From contig NZ_SRLB01000022.1 of assembly GCF_004745635.1 (NCBI RefSeq), positions 36,986-100,985 of the forward strand: DNA of 64,000 bases, written 5' to 3'. The notes beneath the pieces are model-generated. The model ran no database searches. It was given only the letters and a program-made list of their open reading frames with translations, and had not been told where the DNA came from. The stretch comes from Methylobacterium nonmethylotrophicum. GTDB lineage: Bacteria > Pseudomonadota > Alphaproteobacteria > Rhizobiales > Beijerinckiaceae. The first letter of the stretch is position 1. Every line of letters begins with the position of its first letter. A program made the translations under genes and the position numbers. Below, piece after piece: positions 8,576 through 16,768 of this stretch.

Positions 8576-9216
8576 TGCCGGGAGCCTTGCCCGAATCCTT
8601 GAGCGAGGCGGAGCGCGCCCGCATCAGTGCCGCCATCGCGGCGGCCGAGCGCGGCACGGCGGGCGAGATCGTCGTGATGGTGGCGTCCCGCTCCGGGGCC
8701 TATCGCAGCGTGCCGCCGGCGCTGGCGCTCGCCGGGGCGCTCCTGGTGCCCTGGCCGCTGATCCTCCTCACCGGGCTCTCCGTCACCCGGATCTTCCTGA
8801 TCCAGCTCGCGGTCGCCCTGGCGCTGCTCCTCGGCCTCGCGGCGGCCCCGGCCCTCTTTCCCTGGGCCTTGCCCCGCGCCCTGCCCCGCGCGGTTCGCCG
8901 CGCCCGCGCCCGCGCCGCCGCCCAGCACGCCTTCCGGGCCCGGGGCCTTTCCCACACGAGCGGCCGCACCGGCGTGCTGATCTACGTCGCCCTCGCCGAG
9001 CGCTACGCCGACGTCGTGACCGATATCGGCATCGGCGCCGCCCCCGACGCCTGGCGCCCGGTGCTCGACGACCTCGTGGCGGCCTTGCGCCGCGACGCCC
9101 TCGCGGAGGGGCTGGTGCAGGCGGTGGAGGCCGCCGGCGCGATCCTGGCCGAGGCCGCTCCGCCGGGACCCGGCGACACCGACGAGCTGCCGAACCGGGT
9201 GATCGTGACCGAGTAG
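8575..9216 (+). CDS. second TPM-domain membrane protein
   Basis: A 213-residue protein that begins within the stop codon of the previous gene, so translation is coupled. The N-terminus (SEAERARISAAIAAAERGTAGEIVVMVASRSG) and the later RTGVLIYVALAERYADVVTDIGIG match a TPM fold interrupted by two hydrophobic helices (about 46-62 and 67-90). Such proteins follow LemA and YgcG-like genes in many proteobacteria. The long hydrophobic insert between the first strand and the core places part of the domain on the cytoplasmic side by simple topology. It is the last gene of the lemA set; about 300 bases without a gene follow. Confidence 0.82.
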   Translation: MPGALPESLSEAERARISAAIAAAERGTAGEIVVMVASRSGAYRSVPPALALAGALLVPWPLILLTGLSVTRIFLIQLAVALALLLGLAAAPALFPWALPRALPRAVRRARARAAAQHAFRARGLSHTSGRTGVLIYVALAERYADVVTDIGIGAAPDAWRPVLDDLVAALRRDALAEGLVQAVEAAGAILAEAAPPGPGDTDELPNRVIVTE

Positions 9217-9521
9217 GCGCGCGGATGACGTGCGAGGTCGTCGCATCGTGACCTCCCGGGTCATCCGGAGATGACCGGCCGGTCATCGACGCCCGCCGTC
9301 CCCCGCCTCCATTCTTCCCGTGCCCGCCCGGAGGCAGGACGATCCGATCACCGGCCCCGCCACCCTCGCCGCCCGCGACCTGGGATCTCCTCGTCACCCC
9401 AGGCAGGAAACCGGAAATTGCGCCTCACCGGCAGACCCATCGCGGCGAGCCTCCCGGGAACCCGGACCATGCACCTGACGTTACGGGACGATGCGACCGA
9501 GCCGGTGGAGCGGATCGCCCG
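9217..9521. other. intergenic region between converging genes, with one palindrome
   Basis: No convincing gene. It contains a perfect 18-base palindrome, GATGACCGG-CCGGTCATC, at 9270-9287, 54 bases after the TPM gene stop. It could fold as a terminator-like hairpin for the lemA operon, but it has no T-run. The rest shows no recognisable signal. Confidence 0.5.
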
Positions 9522-11042
9522 TCAATCCGTGAGCGCCGGACGGGCGCTCGTCGGGCCGAGCCCCTGCGGCACCGGCACCTTGGTCGCGTTGTAGTTCGCG
9601 TTGACGACGAGGCGAGGCGCCTGAGAGAGCGCCACTTTCTGCGCGACGATCGCCGTGTATTCCGAGTGGTCGGCGACGACTTGGTTGGCGGAGACCACGA
9701 AGGTGCCGCGCGGCATGTAGATCGTGCCGACGAGCCGGCGTGCATTGTCGCTCATGACCTCGAACAGCCGGCCCGCCGGGGCGCCACGGTCCTCAAAGAA
9801 CAGCAAGCCCGCCATCGGACCCTCCGTCGGCGCGCCGAGCGACACGTTCGAGCGCGGCATGAACTGCATCGGGCGGGCGATGCCGTCGTATTCCGGCTGT
9901 ACCGCCCCGGTGAAGTAGAAGCCGACGCCGTCGCCGCTCAGCGAAGCTGGCGAGAGATACGTCGATGCGGTCGGACAATGCAGAAAAGATTTGACTGCCG
10001 GTGAAACATCGTTGTGGTAACAAAGGAGTGAGACGTGTTTGCTGGCATATGGGTGCCCAGACCCGGCCGCGGGCGTCCCGCTGTCCGAGCCGACCACGAG
10101 AGGCCCATCCTTCATGACGTAGATGCCGGGGTTGAGCCTGACGACAGCGCCTGATGTGAGGACGAGCCCGCCGCAATACGTCCCGGGGCTCAGAACCTCG
10201 CTCCAGTTCCCGACCTGCTTGTTGGTGTACGTGCAGCCCCCGACGGCCGGGGCAGCGCGTGCCGCGAGCGGGTCCTTGATGGCCGGGCAGCCGGTGATCG
10301 GCACCGGCCGGAAGCGCTGCGACGCGCCGGCATAGCCCCCGACCGCGCATGACTTCCCGGCGGCGAGTTGCGAGGCGTCGCGCGCGTCGATCGCCGCGCC
10401 GGACGTGGACATCGCGTAGACCGAGCAGTCGCTCGCCGAGATCCGGGCGCTGTCCCGTAGGCCGATGGCGGCTGCCGATGACCCGTCCAGCGCGACGACG
10501 CAGACACGGGACGTGCCGACGATCTCGGCCGTCGCCTGGACGGTGATGTCGGTCAGGTACGGCGTGACGAGCGTGGTCATGATCGCGCGCTTGCGCTGCG
10601 ACAGGGTCACCCTCACGCCCGTGGGCGCCTCGTCCCGGTCGTTCGCCAGGGCCAGCCTGAAGGGATCGTCCGGAATCGTCGCCGGCCGGCGGTAGATGGG
10701 CTCAGTCGCCACCGCGATCCGGTCCTCGCCGAGTTTGTCCGCCGCCAAGCTGCGTGCCGCTGCTTCCGCCACGGCCTGCGCCCGGCCCCTGCCGAAACCG
10801 GTGACCTGCATGTCGGAGACGACGGCGAGCGCCGTGGCATCGACGATGCCCTGGAGCTTCTGCTTGCGGAGAAGCCACGTCGCATAATCAACACCGAAGC
10901 CGACGCTGCCGAGAAGGACGGGGAGCAAAATCGCGAAGACGAAGGCGACACTCCCTTCCCGACAGCGGGTGAGAGCGCCGGACTCGTGCGCAACGGCTCG
11001 GGGCAAAAACATCGTGTCCATGACGTCTCGATCATGCGACAA
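9522..11042 (-). CDS. TadE/TadG-like (Tad-domain) secreted protein
   Basis: A 506-residue protein with the TadG arrangement: a short cytoplasmic N-terminus, then one hydrophobic segment (FVFAILLPVLLGSVGFGVDYA, about 34-54) followed by WLLRKQKLQGIVDATALAVV, which is the Tad/Flp-pilus domain signature. The long remainder is beta-rich and Gly/Ser rich with several Cys, like the exported part of TadG proteins. Three Met codons (residues 1, 8 and 11) could serve as start; I kept the longest. No other tad/flp genes are in the window, so it is an orphan. It may join a Tad pilus made from another locus or act alone at the cell surface. Confidence 0.8.
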   Translation of the reverse strand: MSHDRDVMDTMFLPRAVAHESGALTRCREGSVAFVFAILLPVLLGSVGFGVDYATWLLRKQKLQGIVDATALAVVSDMQVTGFGRGRAQAVAEAAARSLAADKLGEDRIAVATEPIYRRPATIPDDPFRLALANDRDEAPTGVRVTLSQRKRAIMTTLVTPYLTDITVQATAEIVGTSRVCVVALDGSSAAAIGLRDSARISASDCSVYAMSTSGAAIDARDASQLAAGKSCAVGGYAGASQRFRPVPITGCPAIKDPLAARAAPAVGGCTYTNKQVGNWSEVLSPGTYCGGLVLTSGAVVRLNPGIYVMKDGPLVVGSDSGTPAAGSGHPYASKHVSLLCYHNDVSPAVKSFLHCPTASTYLSPASLSGDGVGFYFTGAVQPEYDGIARPMQFMPRSNVSLGAPTEGPMAGLLFFEDRGAPAGRLFEVMSDNARRLVGTIYMPRGTFVVSANQVVADHSEYTAIVAQKVALSQAPRLVVNANYNATKVPVPQGLGPTSARPALTD

Positions 11043-11202
11043 TTCCGTAAAGGAAGATATAAAATATCTTTGTATCTTGAGTATTAGATTCTGTCATCGT
11101 ATCAACTTCAGGGTGTATCTCGCGATTAAATTCCTTGAATGCCATTTTGCACCGCACTCGACACTGCGAGCGACCGCGGGTTACGGACCTCCGATCCTCG
11201 AA

Positions 11203-11352
11203 CCTCATCCTGAAGTGCTGGCGATCGGAGTTCGCATACGATCGGAGATCGACTCGATCTTTGATCGACGGCCTCGAAGGAGGGCTCCAGGAATCGCACA
11301 GGCGTCTGGAGCTCTCCTTCGAGGCACGCATCGCGTGCACCTCGGGATGAGG
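11203..11352. repeat. interspersed element with nested inverted arms, copy A
   Basis: A 150-bp element bounded by imperfect inverted arms CCTCATCCTGAAGTG and CACCTCGGGATGAGG. Inside lies a second pair: CCTCGAAGGAGGGCTCCAG against CTGGAGCTCTCCTTCGAGG. The same two nested pairs recur at 51287-51406, which shows that this is a dispersed repeat rather than a one-off hairpin. It lies between genes and encodes nothing obvious. Confidence 0.8.
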
Positions 11353-11731
11353 GTGCGGGTTGGAGATGCGTCGCCGCAGGCAGATCGGCAGTGGCGTGTG
11401 CCGTGCCATTTTTCTGCAATCAAACCCGACAGGAACTGGTCAAGGGCGTCGTCCTCTCTCGGGAAGTCAGCATCGGTTTGGGCCCCCTCACCGATAGGAG
11501 CCACAACGGTCAGCGGCCTCCACGCTCAGCGGCGGGGATACCCGTCACCAGCGCGCGGACGATGATCCGCAGCGTGTGCGGTCGCGCCTCTTCGCAACCG
11601 ACACAGGCGGGCCGGCGCCGATCGCCACGCTCCCGGTCGACGCGTCCGCGACCCGGGCCATCCACCGACATGGTGCCTCCCGTCGGGCGTCCGCCCCCGG
11701 CATCCCTGCGCCGGTACCCTTCCGCCGGTCG

Positions 11732-11788
11732 CAGACGACCGGTGCCGATCGCGGACGACCGGTGCCGATCGCGGACGGCCGGTGCCGG
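11732..11788. repeat. 20-bp tandem repeat
   Basis: The unit GACGACCGGTGCCGATCGCG occurs twice exactly, then a third partial copy begins GACGGCCGGTGCCG. It ends 20 bases before the start of the beta-helix gene, so it occupies the expected promoter or leader region. Confidence 0.75.
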
Positions 11789-11808
11789 ACCGGTGACCGC
11801 CTCGGCGA

Positions 11809-13593
11809 ATGATGCTTAGGCTGCGCCGGACGAGCCGTCGGGTCTTTCATGGAGCGTGGGCAGTGGACGTGATCCGGGCAGTCGCCCTTCTTGGCACCGG
11901 TCTTGGCAGCGCCCTTCTCGGGGCCCTTCCGCCGGCCGCCGTGTCGGCACAGGAGCTGCGCGTTCCGCCTGGTTGCCAGTCGGGCAGCCCGTGCGACGCG
12001 TCGCGAATGAGCGTCACGCCTCCGGGTTCGGGTGCGGTGACGCGCACCATGGCGGCCCGGGCGGCCGACGCTCCGAGCGTGATGGATTACGGTGCGGTCT
12101 GCGACGGGCAGTCTCACCCGCTGTCGAGCCGGTACCGCGCCCTGGCCTCCGCACAGTCGGACTATCCGGCGGCCAGGGCGCTGACGGACGAGATGGACTG
12201 GGCCGCCGCCCAGGCCGCCGCGGACGCGCTCCCGGCCGGCATGCCGGGACGGCTCGTCTTCGGGCGCGGCAAGTGCCTGCTCAACCGGGACGTGGCGCTG
12301 CCTCCGGGATCGCGCCATGTGCGCGGAGGCGGCTCCGGGACCACGGAAATCCGCTTCACGGGCGGAGCGAAGGGCTTCGCCTTCGAGAATGCCGGTCCGG
12401 CCGACCGCCTCGTGGTCGAGGGCATGGCGGTCAGCACGTCGCAATCCGGGGTGGGCCGTTACCTCACGGTCTCGTTCTCCGGCACGGCCTCCTCGACGCA
12501 GCAGCTCGTGCAGCGCGACATCAACGTCATGGCGGACGGGGGCTGGTTCGAGGCGGCCGACGTCCTCACGAACGTGCGCTCGCCGCTCTACGAAGGGGTG
12601 TTCGTCACCGGATCCTTCTCGTCGCCGCCGATGAACGCCGCGCATCGCTACCGCGGCACCACGACCGACATCCGGCATGTCGGCGGCATGGTCCTGTCGG
12701 CGCTGGCTGCCCACGACATCGGAGAGACGAGCGAGGGCCTGGTGCTCGCCGGGCACATCGACATCGACGTCGATGACGGAATCGTTGCCAGGTTCCCGGC
12801 CGGAAAGCCCTGGATCGAAGTCATGGGCGGCCAGATCAGCGCCTACAGGAGCATCGTGAAAGGCGTCAACATCAAGCAGCTGCACGTGAAGGGCGGGACG
12901 CACTATGCCGCCAATTATCGTCCGGAGCGAATGGCGGGCTACGTCGGCTTCGACCTGTCCGGATCCGACACGCGCAATGTCCTGATCCAGGGAGCCTACT
13001 TCCAGGGCGACGGCTATACCGGAGCCAAGACGCTGCTGAGGGCGACGGACGGGGCCTATGGGTTGCTGATCGGCAACCAGGTGTCCGGGTTCGATGCCGG
13101 CTGGCATCTGGGCGCGAACACGACCGGGTGGCAGGTCCGGCTCAACCAGTACCTGTCGGTCAAGATCCCCTGGTCCGACGCCGGAACCAACAATTTCCAT
13201 GAATTCGCCGATGCCGCCGGCTCGAGGCGCACGGTGACGGGCGCGGGCAGCATGATCGACGACATTCAGGGGGCGACCGCCGCACAGCTCCGTCTGACCG
13301 ACCGAGGTGGCCCGGCCGACAGCAGGATCGCGGCCTTCTTCAACGACGACGGCGTCTTGTACATGCGCCTGCTCAACGACGACGGCAGCGTCAAGAGCGC
13401 GCTCCTGAGCGGCAGTTCCAGCCGTGTCATCCTGGGAGGTACGGCACCACAGGCTGCGCCCTTCAGCACGGGCTTCGGTGCGTCCGGCGGCGTCTACATC
13501 TATGACGGCACGTCCTCGTCGCAGAAGCCGATCACCTTCGGCGCCAAGGACAGCGCTGGGACCGGCTTCAAGACGCTGCGTGTGCCGAACTGA
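11809..13593 (+). CDS. right-handed beta-helix (pectate-lyase-superfamily) surface or secreted protein
   Basis: A 594-residue protein with a basic N-terminus, a hydrophobic export signal (about 22-47, ending VSAQ), and then the entry motif of Pectate_lyase_3/tailspike proteins: VMDYGAVCDGQSHPLSS...WAAAQAAADAL...GRLVFGRGKCLLN. The rest is beta-helix-like, with repeated short strands through about residue 440 and a C-terminal beta-rich region. The fold serves polysaccharide lyases, hydrolases and tailspikes; the specific activity cannot be read. The start ATG at 11809 lacks a good ribosome binding site and directly follows a tandem repeat; Met2 is equally possible. It may act on the cell's own exopolysaccharide. 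Confidence 0.72.
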   Translation: MMLRLRRTSRRVFHGAWAVDVIRAVALLGTGLGSALLGALPPAAVSAQELRVPPGCQSGSPCDASRMSVTPPGSGAVTRTMAARAADAPSVMDYGAVCDGQSHPLSSRYRALASAQSDYPAARALTDEMDWAAAQAAADALPAGMPGRLVFGRGKCLLNRDVALPPGSRHVRGGGSGTTEIRFTGGAKGFAFENAGPADRLVVEGMAVSTSQSGVGRYLTVSFSGTASSTQQLVQRDINVMADGGWFEAADVLTNVRSPLYEGVFVTGSFSSPPMNAAHRYRGTTTDIRHVGGMVLSALAAHDIGETSEGLVLAGHIDIDVDDGIVARFPAGKPWIEVMGGQISAYRSIVKGVNIKQLHVKGGTHYAANYRPERMAGYVGFDLSGSDTRNVLIQGAYFQGDGYTGAKTLLRATDGAYGLLIGNQVSGFDAGWHLGANTTGWQVRLNQYLSVKIPWSDAGTNNFHEFADAAGSRRTVTGAGSMIDDIQGATAAQLRLTDRGGPADSRIAAFFNDDGVLYMRLLNDDGSVKSALLSGSSSRVILGGTAPQAAPFSTGFGASGGVYIYDGTSSSQKPITFGAKDSAGTGFKTLRVPN

Positions 13594-13857
13594 GCCCGGC
13601 GCGAGCCGGCCATGTCACCTCCCGGTCCCCGCCGGCCCTCGCCGATCCGCCTCGCCGCGGATGCGGCCTGCATGGGCGCGACTTGCCTATGCGCCGCTTG
13701 CATGTACGCGGCTTGAGGGTCGAGCGGGCTCGGCCCGCCGCCGTGAGGCAGCCGAGCCGGGGATGTCCCGGCCTCACGGCCCCGGGACGATCCCGACCCC
13801 GGGGTCACCTGCACAGGCCGGCCTGACGCTGGCCGGCGTCGGTCCGGTCGAGCGGCC

Positions 13858-14802
13858 TCACCGCAGGTCGAGCACCCAGGTCTCCCCGACGAGGTCCTGC
13901 CCGAAGGAGCGGTGCGGCGCGCTCTCCACCAGGCGGAAGCCGGCCTGCGTGTAGATGTGCCGGGCGGCCGTCAGCACGTCGTTGGTCCACAGGGTCAATT
14001 GCCCGTAGCCGCGGGCGCGGGCGCCGGCGATGCAGGCCTCGACGAGGCGCCGGCCGAGGCCCTGCCCCCGGGCGGCGGGCTCGACGTAGAGCAGGCGCAG
14101 CTTCGCGGTTCCCTCGGAGGACGGCGCCAGGAAGACGCTGCCCAGCACCTCGCCCCCCTGCTCGGCGATCCAGGCCCCGGCGCGGGCCGGGTCGTGATCG
14201 CGCACGAAGCCGGCCAGGATCTCGGCCACCAGGGCCTCGAAGCCGAGGTCGAAGCCGTACTCGGCCGCGTAGAGCACGCCCTGGCGGTGGGCGATCCAGC
14301 CGATGTCACCCGAGCGCAGGTCGCGGAAGGTGGCACGTTCCTGGGCCGATTCCTCGGACGGGTCGCCGAGGAGGCGGCGCACCCGCGCCATCGCGCCGAC
14401 GAGCGCCGTCCGGTCGGCCTCCGCGAGCCGCCCGAGCAGGGCCCCCACCTCGCGCCGCGACGCCGCGTCGAGCGGCGCGAAGGCGGCCCGGCCCTCGGGC
14501 GTCAGGCCCAGGACCTGGCGCCTCGCGTCGCCCGCGGAGGTCGTGCGGGTCACGAGGCCCTGCTCCTCGAACCGCTTGAGCAGCCGGCTGAGATAGCCGG
14601 CATCGAGGCCGAGATCCTGGCCGAGGACCGAGGCGGTCAGGCCGTCCCGGTGGGCGAGCTCGTAGAGCACCCGCGCCTCGGTGAGCGAGAAGGCGCTGCG
14701 GTGCAGCCCCTCCTCCAGGAGGCCGATCTGCCGGGTGTAGAACCGGCCGAAGGCCCGCACCGCCGCGACCATCGCCTCCTCGACCTCGTCGTCCCGCCGC
14801 AT
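13858..14802 (-). CDS. MarR-GNAT fusion protein
   Basis: A 314-residue bifunctional protein. The N-terminal half is a MarR-type winged helix: LTEARVLYELAHRDGLTASVLGQDLGLDAGYLSRLLKRFEEQGLV, with the wing TSAGDARRQVLGLTPEGR. The C-terminal half (about 155-314) is a GNAT acetyltransferase with the acetyl-CoA loop motif LRLLYVEPAARGQGLGRRLVEACI and a closing HIYTQAGFRLV. Such fusions are widespread in proteobacteria and combine a DNA-binding switch with small-molecule or protein acetylation. A perfect palindrome at 14843-14855 lies about 40 bases upstream and suggests autoregulation. Its stop is followed by a long intergenic gap. The acetyl acceptor is unknown. Confidence 0.9.
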   Translation of the reverse strand: MRRDDEVEEAMVAAVRAFGRFYTRQIGLLEEGLHRSAFSLTEARVLYELAHRDGLTASVLGQDLGLDAGYLSRLLKRFEEQGLVTRTTSAGDARRQVLGLTPEGRAAFAPLDAASRREVGALLGRLAEADRTALVGAMARVRRLLGDPSEESAQERATFRDLRSGDIGWIAHRQGVLYAAEYGFDLGFEALVAEILAGFVRDHDPARAGAWIAEQGGEVLGSVFLAPSSEGTAKLRLLYVEPAARGQGLGRRLVEACIAGARARGYGQLTLWTNDVLTAARHIYTQAGFRLVESAPHRSFGQDLVGETWVLDLR

Positions 14803-14842
14803 CGGCCCGTCTCCCGTCAGGCCAGCAGGATCGTCGAGAAAT

Positions 14843-14855
14843 TTGACTCAGTCAA
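14843..14855. promoter_or_regulatory. palindrome TTGACT-C-AGTCAA, likely MarR-type operator
   Basis: Perfect 13-base inverted repeat 41 bases upstream of the MarR-GNAT start. The TTGAC half-site is typical of MarR-family operators. It also overlaps the last codons of the upstream response-regulator gene, so that operon runs straight into this control region. Confidence 0.6.
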
Positions 14856-15226
14856 CCATCTCCGTCGCGACCCGCCAGGAGCCGCTCGACCAGTTCGCGC
14901 ACCTGCCTGATCCGGAACGGCTTGCGCAGGAAGGCGGCGTGGCCGGAGGCGCGCGCCCGCACGGTCTCCTCGGGCATCGAGCTCATCAGGACGACCGGGA
15001 TCTCCCGCGTCGCCGGGTCGGTCCTCAGGGCGGCCAGCATCGCGGGCCCGTCCATCACCGGCATCATGAAGTCGAGGACGATCAGGTCGGGCCTTTGCGC
15101 GGCGACGCGGGCGAGGCCCTGGCGGCCGTTGGCGGCGGTGAGCACCGTGTGGCCGTCATCGGCCAGGACGGCGTCCAGCAATTCGGCGATGCCGAATTCG
15201 TCGTCCACGATGAGCACCGTCGCCAC
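14852..15226 (-). CDS. single-domain response regulator
   Basis: A 124-residue receiver domain without an output domain, CheY/DivK-like in size. It has the acidic pair (VDDE, residues 8-10), the phospho-acceptor Asp in LIVLDFMMPVMDG (D52), the switch Ser in VVLMSSMP, and Lys in FLRKPF. I start at GTG 15226, five bases after the KaiC-like stop, with GGGGAG upstream; a longer frame would overlap the previous gene. It is the third gene of a kinase, KaiC-like ATPase and regulator operon. It is the likely phosphate acceptor of that kinase and signals by protein contact. Confidence 0.88.
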   Translation of the reverse strand: MATVLIVDDEFGIAELLDAVLADDGHTVLTAANGRQGLARVAAQRPDLIVLDFMMPVMDGPAMLAALRTDPATREIPVVLMSSMPEETVRARASGHAAFLRKPFRIRQVRELVERLLAGRDGDG

Positions 15227-15230
15227 GGAC

Positions 15231-16748
15231 CTACTCCCCGCCGCGGCTCGTGACGTCGCGACCGGCGAGGATCGCCTCGGCCCGGTCCGGTCCGTCATCG
15301 ATGGCGAGGCCGCCGGCCCGGATCTCGAAGCGGCGCAGGCGGGGGTCGATCGCGGAATCCCGGGCCTTGGCCACGGCGATCAGGCGGTGGAGGCCGGAGC
15401 GCAGCTCGCACAGGCGCATCAGCACGACGTTCTCGGCGACGCTGGAGGTCTGCCGCAGGGAGGGGGCGCCGGAGGGCGCGTCGAGGAAGTTGCCGCGCTG
15501 GTCGGTCTCTCGGGTGTACATCGCCGTCACGCCCAGTGCCCTCAGCTCGGCCGTGAGAGCGGCGAAGATGCGGACGATCCGATCCTGGTCCCCTGCGATC
15601 CGGCACATCGCGTCCAGACCGTCGATGAACACGCGCCGGACCCCCCGGTTCCGGATCGTCCCCAGGAGATCGGCGCAGATCTCGTCGATCAGCCCCTCGG
15701 TGGCGGGCTGCCACAGCACCGCGACCTGGTCGCGCTCGATCAGTCCGGCGACCGGCAGGCGCAGCGCCCGCGCCTTGGCGAGGATCGCCGCCTCGCTCTC
15801 GTAGAAGCCGCAGAGCAGGCCCGGCGTGGCCGGGTCCGCCCCGAGGAACTGCAGGCCGAGCGTCGTCTTGCCGATGCCGGCGGGGCCGCCGAGGAGGGTC
15901 GTCGAATGGTGCGGCAGGCCGCCGCCCAGCATCGCGTCGAGGGCGGGAAGCCCGGTCGTCAGCGGCGGCCCTTCGACGTGGTCGCGCCGGCTCGGCAGCC
16001 GCAACGACGCCTCGATGCGCGGGAAGACCCGGATCCCGTCGTCGGTGATGCGGAAGGCGTGGCGCCCGCGCAGGAAGCCGCTGCCGCGGAACTTGCGCAC
16101 CTCGAGCTCGCGCTCGGCCCGCCGCCCGTAGAGCCGGCTCGACAGGGCGATCAGCCCGTCCACCATCGTGTGCTCCGCCGCCACCATGTCGGTTCCGGCC
16201 GAGGCGCTGGTGAGGAGCAGCACGGTGGCGCCGGTCGCGGCGGCCTGGGTCTGCAATTCGTGGATGAAGGTCTTGAACTCGAGGGTCGAGGACGCGGTCT
16301 CCTCCGCCGCCACCAGCCCGTCGAGGACGAGCAGGCTCGCCTCGCGGGCGGCGATCTCGCGGCGCAGCAGGGTCAGGAGGCCGGCCAGCCCCTCGTCCTG
16401 CAGGGTCCGGAAGGCGCTGAGATACGTGATCCGGTCGGGGATCAGGCCGGCCGCGAAGAAGCCCAAGGGCGCGATGTGGCCGAGCATCCGGGAGTGGCTC
16501 TCGGCGAGCAGCGTGACGTAAAGCGCCCGGTGCTCGGGCGAGGCGCCCGCGCCCACATGGGTGTAGCAGGCCTGGTTGCCGAAGATCGTCTTGCCCGAGC
16601 CCGGCGTGCCCTGGACGATGTAGACGCCGCCGCGGAAGAGCCCGCCGCCCAGGATGTCGTCGAGGCCGGCGATCCCGGTCGGAACCCGCTCCAGCCTCCC
16701 GTAGGCACCGGCCTGCCCCATGTTCGGACCCGCCCCCGTCATCCGCAC
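15231..16748 (-). CDS. KaiC-like double RecA-domain ATPase
   Basis: A 505-residue protein with two KaiC/RecA repeats. Repeat 1 has LDDILGGGL and Walker A GTPGSGKT (47-54). Repeat 2 has LDAMLGGGL and Walker A GPAGIGKTT (from 288). Walker B-like strands are SLLVLDGL and RRVFIDGL. By eye alignment, the CII autophosphorylation Ser431/Thr432 of cyanobacterial KaiC correspond to S435/S436 (QTSSVAEN). Of the paired catalytic Glu, only the second seems kept in each repeat (LLAES, GFYES). No kaiA or kaiB is present. It lies 20 bases after a histidine kinase and 4 before a receiver gene, so it probably works in two-component signalling rather than as a full clock. Confidence 0.9.
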   Translation of the reverse strand: MRMTGAGPNMGQAGAYGRLERVPTGIAGLDDILGGGLFRGGVYIVQGTPGSGKTIFGNQACYTHVGAGASPEHRALYVTLLAESHSRMLGHIAPLGFFAAGLIPDRITYLSAFRTLQDEGLAGLLTLLRREIAAREASLLVLDGLVAAEETASSTLEFKTFIHELQTQAAATGATVLLLTSASAGTDMVAAEHTMVDGLIALSSRLYGRRAERELEVRKFRGSGFLRGRHAFRITDDGIRVFPRIEASLRLPSRRDHVEGPPLTTGLPALDAMLGGGLPHHSTTLLGGPAGIGKTTLGLQFLGADPATPGLLCGFYESEAAILAKARALRLPVAGLIERDQVAVLWQPATEGLIDEICADLLGTIRNRGVRRVFIDGLDAMCRIAGDQDRIVRIFAALTAELRALGVTAMYTRETDQRGNFLDAPSGAPSLRQTSSVAENVVLMRLCELRSGLHRLIAVAKARDSAIDPRLRRFEIRAGGLAIDDGPDRAEAILAGRDVTSRGGE

Positions 16749-16768
16749 TCTCGGCTCGCGTGATCGTT

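Larger units (their letters stand above)
11043..11808. other. 766-bp intergenic region with repeat element and tandem repeats
   Basis: This divergent gap between the TadG-like gene and the beta-helix gene holds no convincing protein. The 100 bases next to the TadG-like gene are AT rich and probably contain its promoter. An inverted-repeat element lies at 11203-11352 and a 20-base tandem repeat at 11732-11788, both listed separately. The rest shows only short spurious reading frames. Confidence 0.6.

Noticed and set aside
9271..9594. 107-codon plus-strand frame overlapping the end of the TadG-like gene
   Set aside because: It starts inside a palindrome, has a random-looking translation and overlaps a better supported gene.
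15231..16748. A complete circadian clock
   Set aside because: Only a KaiC-like protein is present; kaiA and kaiB are absent and catalytic residues differ, so only KaiC-like signalling is claimed.
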